From CAYYJM01 sp964471755 (GTDB lineage: Bacteria > Planctomycetota > Planctomycetia > Gemmatales > Gemmataceae), in NCBI GenBank assembly GCA_964471755.1, contig CAYYJM010000012.1, forward strand, positions 1-47,887: DNA of 47,887 bases. Reading direction: 5' to 3'. The notes beneath the pieces are model-generated. The model had not been told where the DNA came from. It worked only from the letters and a program-made list of their open reading frames with translations, and did no database searches. This document shows, piece by piece, positions 17,261 through 25,885 of this stretch. Position 1 is the stretch's first letter; each line of letters opens with the position of its first letter. The position numbers and the translations under genes were made by a program.

Positions 17261-18442
17261 ATGGTGAAGGTTCAGCAACTCCAGGCATACCTCGTGCGGA
17301 TTCCTCTACGCCGGCCCGTCCGCCACGCCTCGCATGCGCGCACGAGTACGGACAATCTGGTCGTCCGCTGCGTACTCGAGGACGGCACCATTGGCTGGGG
17401 CGAGGGCGTGCCACGCGATTACGTTACCGGCGAAACCATCGAGGAGTCCGTCGCCCTGCTCCAGTCCTGCGATCTTGTCGGCCAGCTCGCCCCGGTCGAC
17501 GACCTGGCCCGGGCCATCGCGGTCGCTCGTCGGCTGACCATCCCGCCCACTCTCGGCGACGACCGCCAGATCCGTGGCAATGCCGCGCGCTGTGCCGTCG
17601 AGTTGGCTTATCTCGATGCCGTCTGCCGACGCCTCGGCCAGCCGCTGGGAGCGCTCGTCGCCCGGGCCGTGCCGGAACTGCACCAGCCGGTCGGCGAGGT
17701 CCGCTACAGCACGGCGATCACCTCGTCGAAGGGCTGGAAGCTCGGCCTGCTCGGCTGGGTCTACTGGGCGTACGGCTTCCGTCAGATCAAGCTCAAGGTC
17801 GGCATCGAGGGACAGGACGACGTCGCCCGCCTCGGCAGGCTGCGCCGCTGTGCCGGCAAGGGGATCGATCTGCGCGTGGACGCCAACGAGGCCTGGAAAC
17901 CGGACGAGGTTGTCGCGAAGATCCAGGGCCTGGAACCGTTCGGCCTGACCAGCGTCGAGCAACCCGTGGCCCATGAGGACGTCGCCGGCCTGGCCGAGGT
18001 GCGCCGACAGATCCGGACGCCGATCATGCTCGATGAGTCGCTCTGCGGCCGGGTCGATGCCGAGCGAGCCATCGCCGAGGGGCTGTGCGATCTGTTCAAT
18101 CTGCGGCTGTCGAAGTGTGGCGGTCTGCTCCCGACGCTGGAACTGGCCGCCCTGGCCCATCGAGCCGGGCTCGGCTACCAACTCGGCTGCCAGGTCGGCG
18201 AGACGGCCATCCTGTCGGCGGCCGGTCGGCACGTCGCCTGCAATCTGGCCGGCATCCGCTACCTGGAGGGCTCCTTCGATCGCCACCTCGTCCGCGAGGC
18301 CCTGGCGACGACGGACATCACCTTCGGTCGGGGCGGCAAGGCGAAGGCGCTGGCGGGGCCGGGTCTTGGCATCGCCATTGATCCGGCAGCCCTGAAGCGC
18401 GTGACCTTCCGCGAGGTCGCCCTGATCGGAGGCCCGGCATGA
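17261..18442 (+). CDS. Enolase-superfamily enzyme (muconate-lactonizing / dipeptide epimerase type)
   Basis: A 393-residue member of the mandelate racemase/muconate lactonizing group. The acid-base pair of the KxK motif is seen in RQIKLKVGIEG (about residue 176). Three metal ligands lie in LRVDANEAW (about 206), SVEQPVA (about 232) and MLDESLCG (about 257), and the second catalytic lysine in LRLSKCGGL (about 283). This Lys-Lys arrangement fits the MLE subgroup, which includes muconate cycloisomerase, o-succinylbenzoate synthase and dipeptide epimerases; the substrate is not defined. GAGGGGG precedes the ATG at 17261. The stop overlaps the next gene's start (ATGA), so the epimerase or lyase and the hydrolase are probably made together. 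Confidence 0.85.
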   Translation: MVKVQQLQAYLVRIPLRRPVRHASHARTSTDNLVVRCVLEDGTIGWGEGVPRDYVTGETIEESVALLQSCDLVGQLAPVDDLARAIAVARRLTIPPTLGDDRQIRGNAARCAVELAYLDAVCRRLGQPLGALVARAVPELHQPVGEVRYSTAITSSKGWKLGLLGWVYWAYGFRQIKLKVGIEGQDDVARLGRLRRCAGKGIDLRVDANEAWKPDEVVAKIQGLEPFGLTSVEQPVAHEDVAGLAEVRRQIRTPIMLDESLCGRVDAERAIAEGLCDLFNLRLSKCGGLLPTLELAALAHRAGLGYQLGCQVGETAILSAAGRHVACNLAGIRYLEGSFDRHLVREALATTDITFGRGGKAKALAGPGLGIAIDPAALKRVTFREVALIGGPA

Positions 18443-19281
18443 ACGTCGCCTGGGAAGCTCGCGCACACACCGCCAGCGATGGCTACACCTGGGCCTACCG
18501 CCACTACTCCGCGGGCGACACGCCCCGCGCCCGGCTCATCTACCTGCACGGCATCCAGAGCCATGCCGGCTGGTATGAGGCGTCCTGCTCGCGTCTGGCC
18601 GACCTCGGCTTCGCGGTGGACTTCCTCGATCGGCGCGGCTCCGGTGTCAACGAGGCGTCACGCGGCGACACGCCGAGTTTCGGTCGGCTGCTCGACGATG
18701 TGGCCGAGTTCCTTCGATCCTTGCCGAACGATCGGCCGAAGGTGCTGCTCGCCGTCAGCTGGGGTGGTAAGCTGGCGGTCGCTCTGCATCGGAAGCATCC
18801 CGATCTGGTCCAGGGGCAGGCCCTGCTCTGTCCCGGTCTGTGCCCGAAGATCGCGCCGTCGATCGCGACGCAGGTGAGTATTGCCACCGCGTCGCTGGTC
18901 CAGCCGGGGCGGCACTATCCGATCCCGTTGAACGACCCGGAACTGTTCACGCGGACGCCGCGCTGGCTGGAGTTTCTGCGGCAGGATCCGCTCGCCCTGC
19001 GCGAGGCGACAGCCCGCTTCCTGAGCCAGAGCGTCTGGCTGGATCTGTACCTGCGGCGCTGTCCGAGGCACGTCCGAATTCCGACGTTTCTGCTGCTGGC
19101 CGGGCGGGATGCGATCATCGACAACTTCAAGACGGCCCGCTTCTGCGAGCGCTTCGCCGGCCCGCTGGAGGTGCGGACCTTCGCGACGGCCCATCACACG
19201 CTGGAGTTCGAGCCGGACGGGCCGCCGTTCGTGGACGATCTCGTCTGGTGGCTCGAACGGCGTGGATTGACGGCAGGGTGA
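18439..19281 (+). CDS. Alpha/beta hydrolase
   Basis: A 280-residue hydrolase of the serine aminopeptidase/monoacylglycerol lipase-like group. The oxyanion-hole HG motif is in YLHGIQSHAGWYE, the nucleophile serine in LLAVSWGGKLAV (about residue 107), the acid in LLAGRDAIID (about 222) and the histidine in ATAHHTLEFE (about 252). The nucleophile elbow is AxSxG rather than the usual GxSxG. The start overlaps the enolase-superfamily gene by four bases (ATGA). Coupling suggests both act on the same compound, for example cleaving a peptide or ester whose product is epimerised; this is inference. The stop TGA is the first part of a 32-bp dispersed palindromic element. Confidence 0.85.
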   Translation: MNVAWEARAHTASDGYTWAYRHYSAGDTPRARLIYLHGIQSHAGWYEASCSRLADLGFAVDFLDRRGSGVNEASRGDTPSFGRLLDDVAEFLRSLPNDRPKVLLAVSWGGKLAVALHRKHPDLVQGQALLCPGLCPKIAPSIATQVSIATASLVQPGRHYPIPLNDPELFTRTPRWLEFLRQDPLALREATARFLSQSVWLDLYLRRCPRHVRIPTFLLLAGRDAIIDNFKTARFCERFAGPLEVRTFATAHHTLEFEPDGPPFVDDLVWWLERRGLTAG

Positions 19282-19309
19282 AGACCGCCGGCAAGCCGGC
19301 GGCTAAATG
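19278..19309. repeat. Dispersed 32-bp palindromic element, copy 1
   Basis: This copy overlaps the hydrolase stop codon and fills the 38-base gap to the xylA stop. Its core ccgccggcaagccggcgg can fold into a short hairpin (ccgccggc / gccggcgg). It is identical over 32 bases to 26959-26990 (inverted), and over 25 bases to 27000-27024. Between two convergent genes it could act as a bidirectional terminator. Confidence 0.85.
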
Positions 19310-19319
19310 ACGATCCGTA

Positions 19320-20633
19320 TCACCGCAGGTAGCGGTTGATCAGGTTCTCGATCATCTCCTGTCGGCCGGAAACGTTCGGCGTGATGTCGCCCTTCTGGAG
19401 CATGTACGCTTCCAGCGATTCAAACGACGCCGAGCCCTTCTCGATCTCCTGGCCGATGCCGGTGTCCCAGGAGGCGTAGCGCTGCTTGACAATGTCGCGC
19501 AGTTCGCCCTCGGCCCGGATCTTCGCCGCCAGCTTGAGGCCCAGCGCGAACGCATCCATGCCGCCGACGTGGGCGTGGAACAGATCGATCGGCTCGAAAC
19601 TCTCGCGGCGAACCTTGGCGTCGAAGTTGACGCCGCCCGGCGCGAGGCCGCCCTGAGCCAGGATCACCAGCATGCTCTGCGTCGTCAGGTAGTAGTCGGC
19701 CGGGAACTGATCGGTGTCCCAGCCCAGGAGCAGATCGCCACGGTTGGCATCGATCGAACCCAGCGCTCCGCAGGCCGAGGCGTAGGCCAACTCGTGCATC
19801 ATCGTGTGGCCGGCGAGCGTGGCGTGGTTCGTCTCGATGTTCAGCTTGAAATGCTCGGTCAGACCGTGGCCGCGCAGGAAGGCGATGCACGCGGCGGCAT
19901 CGAAATCGTACTGATGCGTCGTCGGCTCCTTCGGCTTCGGCTCGATGAGGAAGGGGCCGGCGAAGCCGATCTTCTTCTTGTAGTCCACGGCGAGGTGGAA
20001 GAACTTCGCCAGGTGGTCCATCTCGCGCTTCAGATCGGTGTTGTAGGGGTTCATGTACCCCTCCCGGCCGCCCCAGAAGACGTAGTTGGCTCCGCCGAGT
20101 TCCTTCGTCACCTCCAGGGCCTTCTTGACCTGGGCGGCGGCGTAGGCGAAGGCGTCGGCATTGCTGCTCGTGGCCGCCCCGTGGACGAAGCGTCGGTTGC
20201 TGAACAGGTTCGCGGTGCCCCACAGCAGCTGGATGCCGGTGCGGCCCTGAGCCTCCTTCAGCTTCGTGACGACCCGGTCGAGGTTGGCGTTCGTCTCACG
20301 GAGATTGCTCCCCTCGGGAGCGACATCACGATCGTGGAAGCAGTAGAACGGGACGCCGAGCTTGTCCATGAACTCGAAGGCGACATCGACACGCTTCAGG
20401 GCCATCTCGACGGAGTCGGTGCCATCCTCCCAGGGCCTGATGGCACAGCCGGGACCGAACGGGTCGCTGCCGGTGCCGCGGAAGGTGTGCCAGTAGCAGA
20501 CGGCGAAGCGCAGATGCTCGCGCATCGTCTTGCCCTCGACGACCTCGCTGGCATTGTAATGACGGAAGGCGAGCGGGTTCCTCGACTCGGGGCCTTCGTA
20601 GGGAATCTTCGGTACGTCGGGAAAGAAAGCCAT
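19320..20633 (-). CDS. xylA: Xylose isomerase
   Basis: A 437-residue class II xylose isomerase, which interconverts D-xylose and D-xylulose using two divalent metals. The active-site histidine is in YCFHDRDVAPEG, and the W in FWGGREGY shapes the substrate pocket. Metal ligands are visible in FLIEPKPKEPT, NIETNHATLAGH, GSIDANRGD, LGWDTDQFP and VNFDAKVRR. Length and the extra 40-residue N-terminus are as in class II enzymes. The ATG at 20633 is the natural start. No xylulokinase gene is adjacent, so the gene is solitary; transketolase (33086-34930) can take xylulose-5-phosphate onward. Confidence 0.96.
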   Translation of the reverse strand: MAFFPDVPKIPYEGPESRNPLAFRHYNASEVVEGKTMREHLRFAVCYWHTFRGTGSDPFGPGCAIRPWEDGTDSVEMALKRVDVAFEFMDKLGVPFYCFHDRDVAPEGSNLRETNANLDRVVTKLKEAQGRTGIQLLWGTANLFSNRRFVHGAATSSNADAFAYAAAQVKKALEVTKELGGANYVFWGGREGYMNPYNTDLKREMDHLAKFFHLAVDYKKKIGFAGPFLIEPKPKEPTTHQYDFDAAACIAFLRGHGLTEHFKLNIETNHATLAGHTMMHELAYASACGALGSIDANRGDLLLGWDTDQFPADYYLTTQSMLVILAQGGLAPGGVNFDAKVRRESFEPIDLFHAHVGGMDAFALGLKLAAKIRAEGELRDIVKQRYASWDTGIGQEIEKGSASFESLEAYMLQKGDITPNVSGRQEMIENLINRYLR

Positions 20634-20893
20634 GCTGGCACCTGGATTCGGAGAGACGGTTCGTACTCGCTGCGTGCAGCTACCGTAGGGGTGCGCCGGT
20701 GAGAGGGCAAGACGCCGGCCCGGTCGCTCTTGCGATCCGCGCCGCCTTGTGGTGTTGGGAGACCGGTAGTAGAGCGTCTATTCCGAAAGGGTGGATCGAC
20801 TTCGCTCGGTTGATCGACAGACTGGCGAAGGTGACTCACCATTTTAGAGTAGCCGCCCTACGACGTTGCCAGGATCACGATGCATCCAAAAAC

Positions 20894-20922
20894 GTGACCG
20901 GGCTGGACCGGTTCGGTACAAT
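20894..20922 (+). promoter_or_regulatory. Promoter of the carboxyltransferase gene, predicting a leaderless mRNA
   Basis: GTGACC (20894-20899), a 17-base spacer and TACAAT (20917-20922) match sigma70 consensus at four and five of six positions. The ATG starts only seven bases after the -10 hexamer, where transcription would begin. No ribosome-binding sequence precedes the ATG (context tcccggc). Confidence 0.55.
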
Positions 20923-20928
20923 CCCGGC

Positions 20929-22521
20929 ATGAGTACCCTGCACGATCTCGCCCGGGACATCGACCAGCAAGAGGCGGCCCTCCGGCTCGGCGGCGGCACG
21001 AAGGCCATCGTCCGCCAGCACGAGAAGGGGCGGCTCGCCGTGCGCGAACGCCTGGAGCTTCTGCTCGATCCCGGAGCTGCGTGGCTGGAACTTGGCCTGT
21101 GGGCGGCCTGGGGCATGTACGAGGAATGGGGCGGTGCCCCCACGGCCGGCGTCGTCACCGGCATCGGCTCCGTCGAGGGCCGGCAGGTCATGGTCGTCGC
21201 CAACGACGCCACGGTCAAGGCGGGAGCCTTCTTCCCACTGACGTGCAAAAAGATCCTCCGGGCTCAGCGCATCGCCCTGGAAAATCGCCTGCCGCTCGTC
21301 TACCTGGTCGATTCCGCTGGCGTCTTCCTCCCCTTGCAGGACGAGGTCTTCCCCGACGAGGACGACTTCGGCCGCATCTTCCGCAACAATGCCGTCATCT
21401 CGGCGGCGGGCGTGCCCCAGTTCGCGGCCATCCTGGGTAACTGCGTCGCAGGTGGCGGCTATCTGCCTGTACTCTGCGACAAGCTCCTGATGACCGAGGG
21501 GAGCGGCCTCTACCTGGCTGGCCCGGCCCTGGTCAAGGCGGCCATCGGCCAGACTGCCTCCAGCGAGGACCTCGGCGGCGCGACGATGCACGCCAGCATC
21601 TCTGGCACCATTGACTTCCGCGAGAAGGACGATCCCACCTGCCTGGCGCGACTGCGCCGTCTGGTCGGCATGCTACCCGCCGACGTTTCTCGGGTTGATA
21701 ATGGTATCGCTCCGGGGAAGCCGGGCGAGGAACTGTACACACTCTACCCGACGTCGCCACGGCAGGAGCATGACGTTCGCGACCTGCTGCCTTGCCTGCT
21801 CGACGCCGGGCCGTTCGACGAGTACAAGGCCGAATACGGCCAGACGCTCGTTTGCGGCTACGGTCGACTCGGCGGCGTGCCGGTGGGCGTGGTCGCCAAC
21901 CAGCGGAAACGCTGCAAGCCGGCCGATGGGCCGTTGCAGTTTCCCGGCGTGATCTATGTCGATAGCGCCGACAAGGCCGCCCGGTTCATCATGGACTGCA
22001 ACCAGGCCCGGATGCCGTTGCTGTTCCTTCAGGATGTGAACGGCTTCATGGTCGGTCGGGACTCAGAGCAGGAGGGAATCATCCGCAGCGGGGCCAAGCT
22101 GGTGAACACGATCAGCAACAGCGTCGTACCGAAGTTGACGGTCATCCTCGGCGGTTCCTACGGTGCGGGCAACTACGCCCTCTGCGGCAAGGCGTTCGAC
22201 CCGCGTTTCCTCTTTGCCTGGCCGACGGCCCGCTACGCCGTCATGGGCGGCGAGCAGGCGGCCAGTACCCTCCTGGAGATCACGATCAACGCCCTGAAGC
22301 GTGGCGGCCATCAACCGGATGCCGAGGAGCTGGCCGAACTCCGCCGCAAGGTCGAGGCCAGCTACGCGGAGAAGACCGACATCCGTTATGCCGCCGCCCG
22401 TTTGTGGGTGGACGGCATCCTCGATCCCGCACGGACGCGGTCGGCCCTGCTCCAGGCCCTGGCGGTGGCCCTGCGGCACGACGACGGTCGGCCGTTCCGC
22501 ACAGGCGTCTTGCAGGTGTAA
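20929..22521 (+). CDS. Acyl-CoA carboxylase carboxyltransferase (beta) subunit
   Basis: A 530-residue biotin-dependent carboxyltransferase of the methylcrotonyl/propionyl-CoA carboxylase beta type. The N-half motif LVDSAGVFLPLQDEVFPDED and the GQTASSEDLGGATMHASISG segment, which carries the acyl-CoA site, are present. The C-half has FLQDVNGFMVGRDSEQEGII and GGSYGAGNYALCGKAFDPRF for carboxybiotin binding. The DEVFP pattern favours the MCC beta branch, so leucine or odd-chain acyl-CoA breakdown is a likely role. The biotin carboxylase/carrier partner is not in the window. The ATG at 20929 has no Shine-Dalgarno sequence and lies at a predicted transcription start; an upstream in-frame start at 20866 would add 21 residues that look unlike the family. 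Confidence 0.88.
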   Translation: MSTLHDLARDIDQQEAALRLGGGTKAIVRQHEKGRLAVRERLELLLDPGAAWLELGLWAAWGMYEEWGGAPTAGVVTGIGSVEGRQVMVVANDATVKAGAFFPLTCKKILRAQRIALENRLPLVYLVDSAGVFLPLQDEVFPDEDDFGRIFRNNAVISAAGVPQFAAILGNCVAGGGYLPVLCDKLLMTEGSGLYLAGPALVKAAIGQTASSEDLGGATMHASISGTIDFREKDDPTCLARLRRLVGMLPADVSRVDNGIAPGKPGEELYTLYPTSPRQEHDVRDLLPCLLDAGPFDEYKAEYGQTLVCGYGRLGGVPVGVVANQRKRCKPADGPLQFPGVIYVDSADKAARFIMDCNQARMPLLFLQDVNGFMVGRDSEQEGIIRSGAKLVNTISNSVVPKLTVILGGSYGAGNYALCGKAFDPRFLFAWPTARYAVMGGEQAASTLLEITINALKRGGHQPDAEELAELRRKVEASYAEKTDIRYAAARLWVDGILDPARTRSALLQALAVALRHDDGRPFRTGVLQV

Positions 22522-22543
22522 ACCGGACGAGGCGAGCCTCCAC

Positions 22544-22628
22544 GGCGACTGGCGAGCCCCCCACGAAAGTGGGGGGAGTTTACAGGGCGGACACTCCCCC
22601 CACTTTCGTGGGGGGCTCGCCAGTCGCC
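22544..22628. repeat. 36-bp perfect inverted repeat with 13-base loop, copy 1
   Basis: The left arm (22544-22579) and right arm (22593-22628) are exact reverse complements over 36 bases, separated by ttacagggcggac. Each arm also contains a smaller palindrome (cccccc-acgaaagt-gggggg). The central 70 bases recur almost identically at 40763-40833. It lies between the carboxyltransferase stop (22521) and the fused membrane protein gene. The transcript would fold into a very stable hairpin. It resembles REP/BIME-type elements; no transposase is nearby. Confidence 0.95.
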
Positions 22629-22645
22629 GGTGCCCGCCCTGCAAC

Positions 22646-22686
22646 CTCCCCCCACTTCCGTGGGGGGCTCGCCTTGGGGGCTCGCC
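22646..22686. repeat. Partial third arm of the 36-bp palindrome family
   Basis: The 28 bases at 22646-22673 match the right arm of the adjacent inverted repeat with one change (acttccg instead of actttcg). They are followed by a short duplication of its ggggg-ctcgcc end. This looks like a truncated extra copy placed in tandem, as seen in BIME clusters. Confidence 0.8.
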
Positions 22687-22773
22687 TGAAACGCGCCGGG
22701 GTCCTAGAACGATCTCACTACCTTGCGAACCGCCGGTCCTCCGGGACCGGTTCTGCAGCCTTGAGGTGTTCCC

Positions 22774-25700
22774 TTGTCGGCCTCCAACCTTGCGATGCTC
22801 CTCGTTTACGGGGGGACGCTGTTCCTCAGCGCCATCCTCGTCTTCCTCATCCAGCTCATCCTCGGCAAGATGATCACGCCCTTGATGGGCGGCACTCCCG
22901 AGGTCTGGAACACCTGCATGGTCTTCTTCCAGGCCATGCTCCTGGCCGGCTACGCCTACGCCCACCTGTCCACGACTTACCTTGGCCCGCGCCGCCAGGC
23001 CCAGTTGCATCTCGGCCTGATGCTCCTGCCGCTGCTCTTCCTCTTCCCCATCGGCGTCAACAAGGGTTTCATCCACGAGGGCGGCAACCCGATCAGCACC
23101 GTGCTGCTGCTGCTGTTCTTCGCCGTCGGCATCCCGTTCCTGGTCGTCTCGGCCAGCGCGCCGATGCTTCAGAAGTGGTTCTCCAGCACCGATCATCCGG
23201 CGGCGGCCGACCCCTACTTCCTCTATGGAGCCAGCAACCTCGGCAGCATGGGCGTCCTGTTCGCCTACCCGACGCTGATCGAGCCCGGCATGGGCATCAG
23301 TGATCAGCGCTGGATCTGGACCGGAGCCTACCTGCTCCTGATGGCCCTGACCGCCCTGTGCGCCTACCTGATGTGGACGGCCCCGCCAGCCAAACCCGTC
23401 CCCGACCTGGTCGATGAGGATATCGCTGACACCAACCAGACGCTCTCCGGCCAGGTCACCTGGATGCGCCGCCTGCGCTGGATTCTCCTGGCTGCCGTAC
23501 CCTCCAGCCTGCTGCTCGGTTCGACGACCTACATGACGACGGACATCGCCCCGATTCCGCTGCTCTGGGTGCTGCCCCTGGCCCTGTACCTCGGCACGTT
23601 CATCATCGTCTTCTCCAAGACGCCGGGCCGTATCCAGGACTGGCTCGTTGGCTTCTTCGAGCCGATCTTCCCCGGCCAGGGCAAATCGCTCAGGAACGTC
23701 ATCGATGGTCACAAGGCCCTCATCCTGACGCTGCCGCTGCTCATTCTGCTGCTCGTCTTCCTGATGATGGCCGAGGATGTCACCAAGCCGGCGATTCAGT
23801 GGCTGATTCTGCTGCACATGGTCACCCTTTTCGTGGTGGCGATGGTCTGTCACGGCGAACTGGCCCGTGATCGTCCGCCGGCGAAGTACCTGACCGAGTT
23901 CTTCATGTGGATGTCGTTCGGCGGCGTGGTTGGCGGTCTGCTCAACTCGCTGGTCGCTCCCGTCCTGTTCGACGGCTACTACGAGTATCCGCTGATCATG
24001 GTCCTCGCCTGTATGCTGTTGCCGCACCTGAGCAACGAGTCCGAATCGGCCTGGGGCCTGATCCTCGATTTCGCCCTGGCCGGTCTGTTTCTCCTGGTCG
24101 GCTGCCTGCTGATGGTACTCCGCCTGGTCGATGACGATCTCGGCTTCAGCGGCGCGAAGGTGGAGAACTTCAGCTGGCACATCATCGGCGCGTTCCTGCT
24201 CATCACCATCGGGCTGTGGCACCTGTTCCGCACCGGCAAGGAACGCGCCACCCGGATCATGGACCTCGTCCTGCCCGTTACCCTGGCCATCCTGACAGTC
24301 GGCCTGATCTGGGGCCTCAACTCGGACTACCTGACCGAGGCCGTCCTCGAGAAGGTCGATACGGACACGGGCATCGCCTACAAGCAGTCGCGTCTGGGCC
24401 GGGTGACCGACTGGATGAACCTGGCGATCAGCTGGCTCGGCACACCGTTCAACGCTCAGTGGGAGATGAGTCCCCGGCAGTTCGCGACCATCCTGTCGTT
24501 TGGTCTGCCGGCCATTCTCTGCTACACGTTTGTGGAGCGGTCGTTGCGTTTCGGCATCGGCGTGGCTGCCATCCTGATCGCCGGGTCGTTCTGCGCCTCG
24601 CTACAGTCCAACACGCTGGAACAGCGGCGCGGCTTCTTCGGCGTCCTGAAGGTCGAGGTAAGCCCCTTCCGCTGGCGTGCGAATGACACCGTCTACGAGG
24701 AACGCTCGCATCGCCTGGTCCACGGGACCACGCTGCACGGCAAGCAATACTACCAGACCAGCTACTTTGACCGGGCCCTCAACGAGTGGGTCACGGTGGA
24801 CACTCCCAACCGAAATGAGCCGCAGACGTACTACCACCTGACCGGCCCGATCGGTCAGGTCTGCGCCGCCTACGCCGACAACCCGATCGGGCTCGGCCTC
24901 GCTGCGGGACCGTTGCCCGGCATCTACGCCTACAACACGCTGGAGACCTCGAACAAGCTCGGCGTCATCGGCCTGGGCACCGGCACCATGTCCGCGTACG
25001 CCCGGCCCGGCCAGACGATCGTCTTCTACGACATCGACCCGCTCGTCAAGAAGCTCTCCTTCGACGACGACAAGTACTTCTCGTATGTCACTGACGCAAA
25101 GAAACGCGGGGCTAACGTCGTGCTGCATCTCAACGACGCCCGCCTGGCCATCGAACGTCAGGTCGCCGACCTGGAACAGCGAGCCCGCGACGAGGCCGAC
25201 AGCACCGGCGAATCGTACGACAAGGTCCTGTCCCGGATGCGCAACGCCGAGGGCTTCAAGGTCCTGGTCGTCGATGCGTTCAGTTCCGACGCCATCCCGA
25301 TCCACCTGATTACCCTCGACGCCATGAAGCTCTATCTGCGCTACATGCGTGACGATGGCATCGTCTGTTTCCACATCTCCAACCGCTACCTCAACCTGCG
25401 GCCGGTGCTGGGAAACATCGTGCAGAAGATTCGCGAGACGACCGACGATCCCAACGACAAGCAGTTGACGGGTCTATACGAGAGCGACTCGGAAGCCACC
25501 CGCTACAACGAACACGGTCGGCAGACCTTCGCCCCGGCGAACCTGGAGGGCAAGGCCTCCAGTTCCTGGGTGATGATCGCCCGCAGCCCGGAGGCGCTGG
25601 CGAAGCTCTACACCGATGAGCAGTGGCAGAAGGAGAAGAAACCGTTGCTGGAGGCGCTGCCGGCATGTGCCGCGCTGCCGATGCCGGCCAGCCTGGGCAT

Positions 25701-25881
25701 GAGTGGCCCGGCCGTCTGCTACACCCTGGGCGGGTTCCTGCAATTCGCCAGTCAGTACGATGGCGAGCAGCGGAAAATGGCCCCGCCGGCCGGGCCGTGG
25801 GAACCGCTCAAACCGGACCCGAAGATCGGCGTCTGGACCGACGACTATGCCCCGATCCTGCGGGCGTTCAACTGGCGGTAA
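22774..25881 (+). CDS. Multi-pass membrane protein fused to a spermidine synthase-like domain
   Basis: A 1035-residue protein. Residues 1 to about 620 hold many hydrophobic helices, including the N-terminal helix after SNLAMLLVYGGTLFLSAILV. The C-terminal 390 residues form a Rossmann methyltransferase/spermidine synthase-type domain with a nucleotide motif VIGLGTGTMSAYARPG, an acidic strand end IVFYDIDPL, and VLVVDAFSSDAIPIHLIT. This fused MFS/spermidine synthase architecture is widespread in planctomycetes and other bacteria, but its reaction is not established. The acceptor-binding motif of true polyamine synthases is altered (DAFSSDA), so polyamine production should not be assumed. Start: TTG at 22774 after GAGG; the first ATG would remove seven residues. 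Confidence 0.8.
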   Translation: MSASNLAMLLVYGGTLFLSAILVFLIQLILGKMITPLMGGTPEVWNTCMVFFQAMLLAGYAYAHLSTTYLGPRRQAQLHLGLMLLPLLFLFPIGVNKGFIHEGGNPISTVLLLLFFAVGIPFLVVSASAPMLQKWFSSTDHPAAADPYFLYGASNLGSMGVLFAYPTLIEPGMGISDQRWIWTGAYLLLMALTALCAYLMWTAPPAKPVPDLVDEDIADTNQTLSGQVTWMRRLRWILLAAVPSSLLLGSTTYMTTDIAPIPLLWVLPLALYLGTFIIVFSKTPGRIQDWLVGFFEPIFPGQGKSLRNVIDGHKALILTLPLLILLLVFLMMAEDVTKPAIQWLILLHMVTLFVVAMVCHGELARDRPPAKYLTEFFMWMSFGGVVGGLLNSLVAPVLFDGYYEYPLIMVLACMLLPHLSNESESAWGLILDFALAGLFLLVGCLLMVLRLVDDDLGFSGAKVENFSWHIIGAFLLITIGLWHLFRTGKERATRIMDLVLPVTLAILTVGLIWGLNSDYLTEAVLEKVDTDTGIAYKQSRLGRVTDWMNLAISWLGTPFNAQWEMSPRQFATILSFGLPAILCYTFVERSLRFGIGVAAILIAGSFCASLQSNTLEQRRGFFGVLKVEVSPFRWRANDTVYEERSHRLVHGTTLHGKQYYQTSYFDRALNEWVTVDTPNRNEPQTYYHLTGPIGQVCAAYADNPIGLGLAAGPLPGIYAYNTLETSNKLGVIGLGTGTMSAYARPGQTIVFYDIDPLVKKLSFDDDKYFSYVTDAKKRGANVVLHLNDARLAIERQVADLEQRARDEADSTGESYDKVLSRMRNAEGFKVLVVDAFSSDAIPIHLITLDAMKLYLRYMRDDGIVCFHISNRYLNLRPVLGNIVQKIRETTDDPNDKQLTGLYESDSEATRYNEHGRQTFAPANLEGKASSSWVMIARSPEALAKLYTDEQWQKEKKPLLEALPACAALPMPASLGMSGPAVCYTLGGFLQFASQYDGEQRKMAPPAGPWEPLKPDPKIGVWTDDYAPILRAFNWR

Positions 25882-25885
25882 GTTT

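Noticed and set aside
22544..22686. CRISPR-like array
   Set aside because: The repeats are inverted arms of a hairpin, not direct repeats with unique spacers, and no cas gene is present.
22063..24222. 719-codon open frame on the - strand opposite the carboxyltransferase and membrane protein genes
   Set aside because: It spans two real genes and the palindromic repeat, and its composition (D, E, H, Q and R-rich) is typical of antisense reading.
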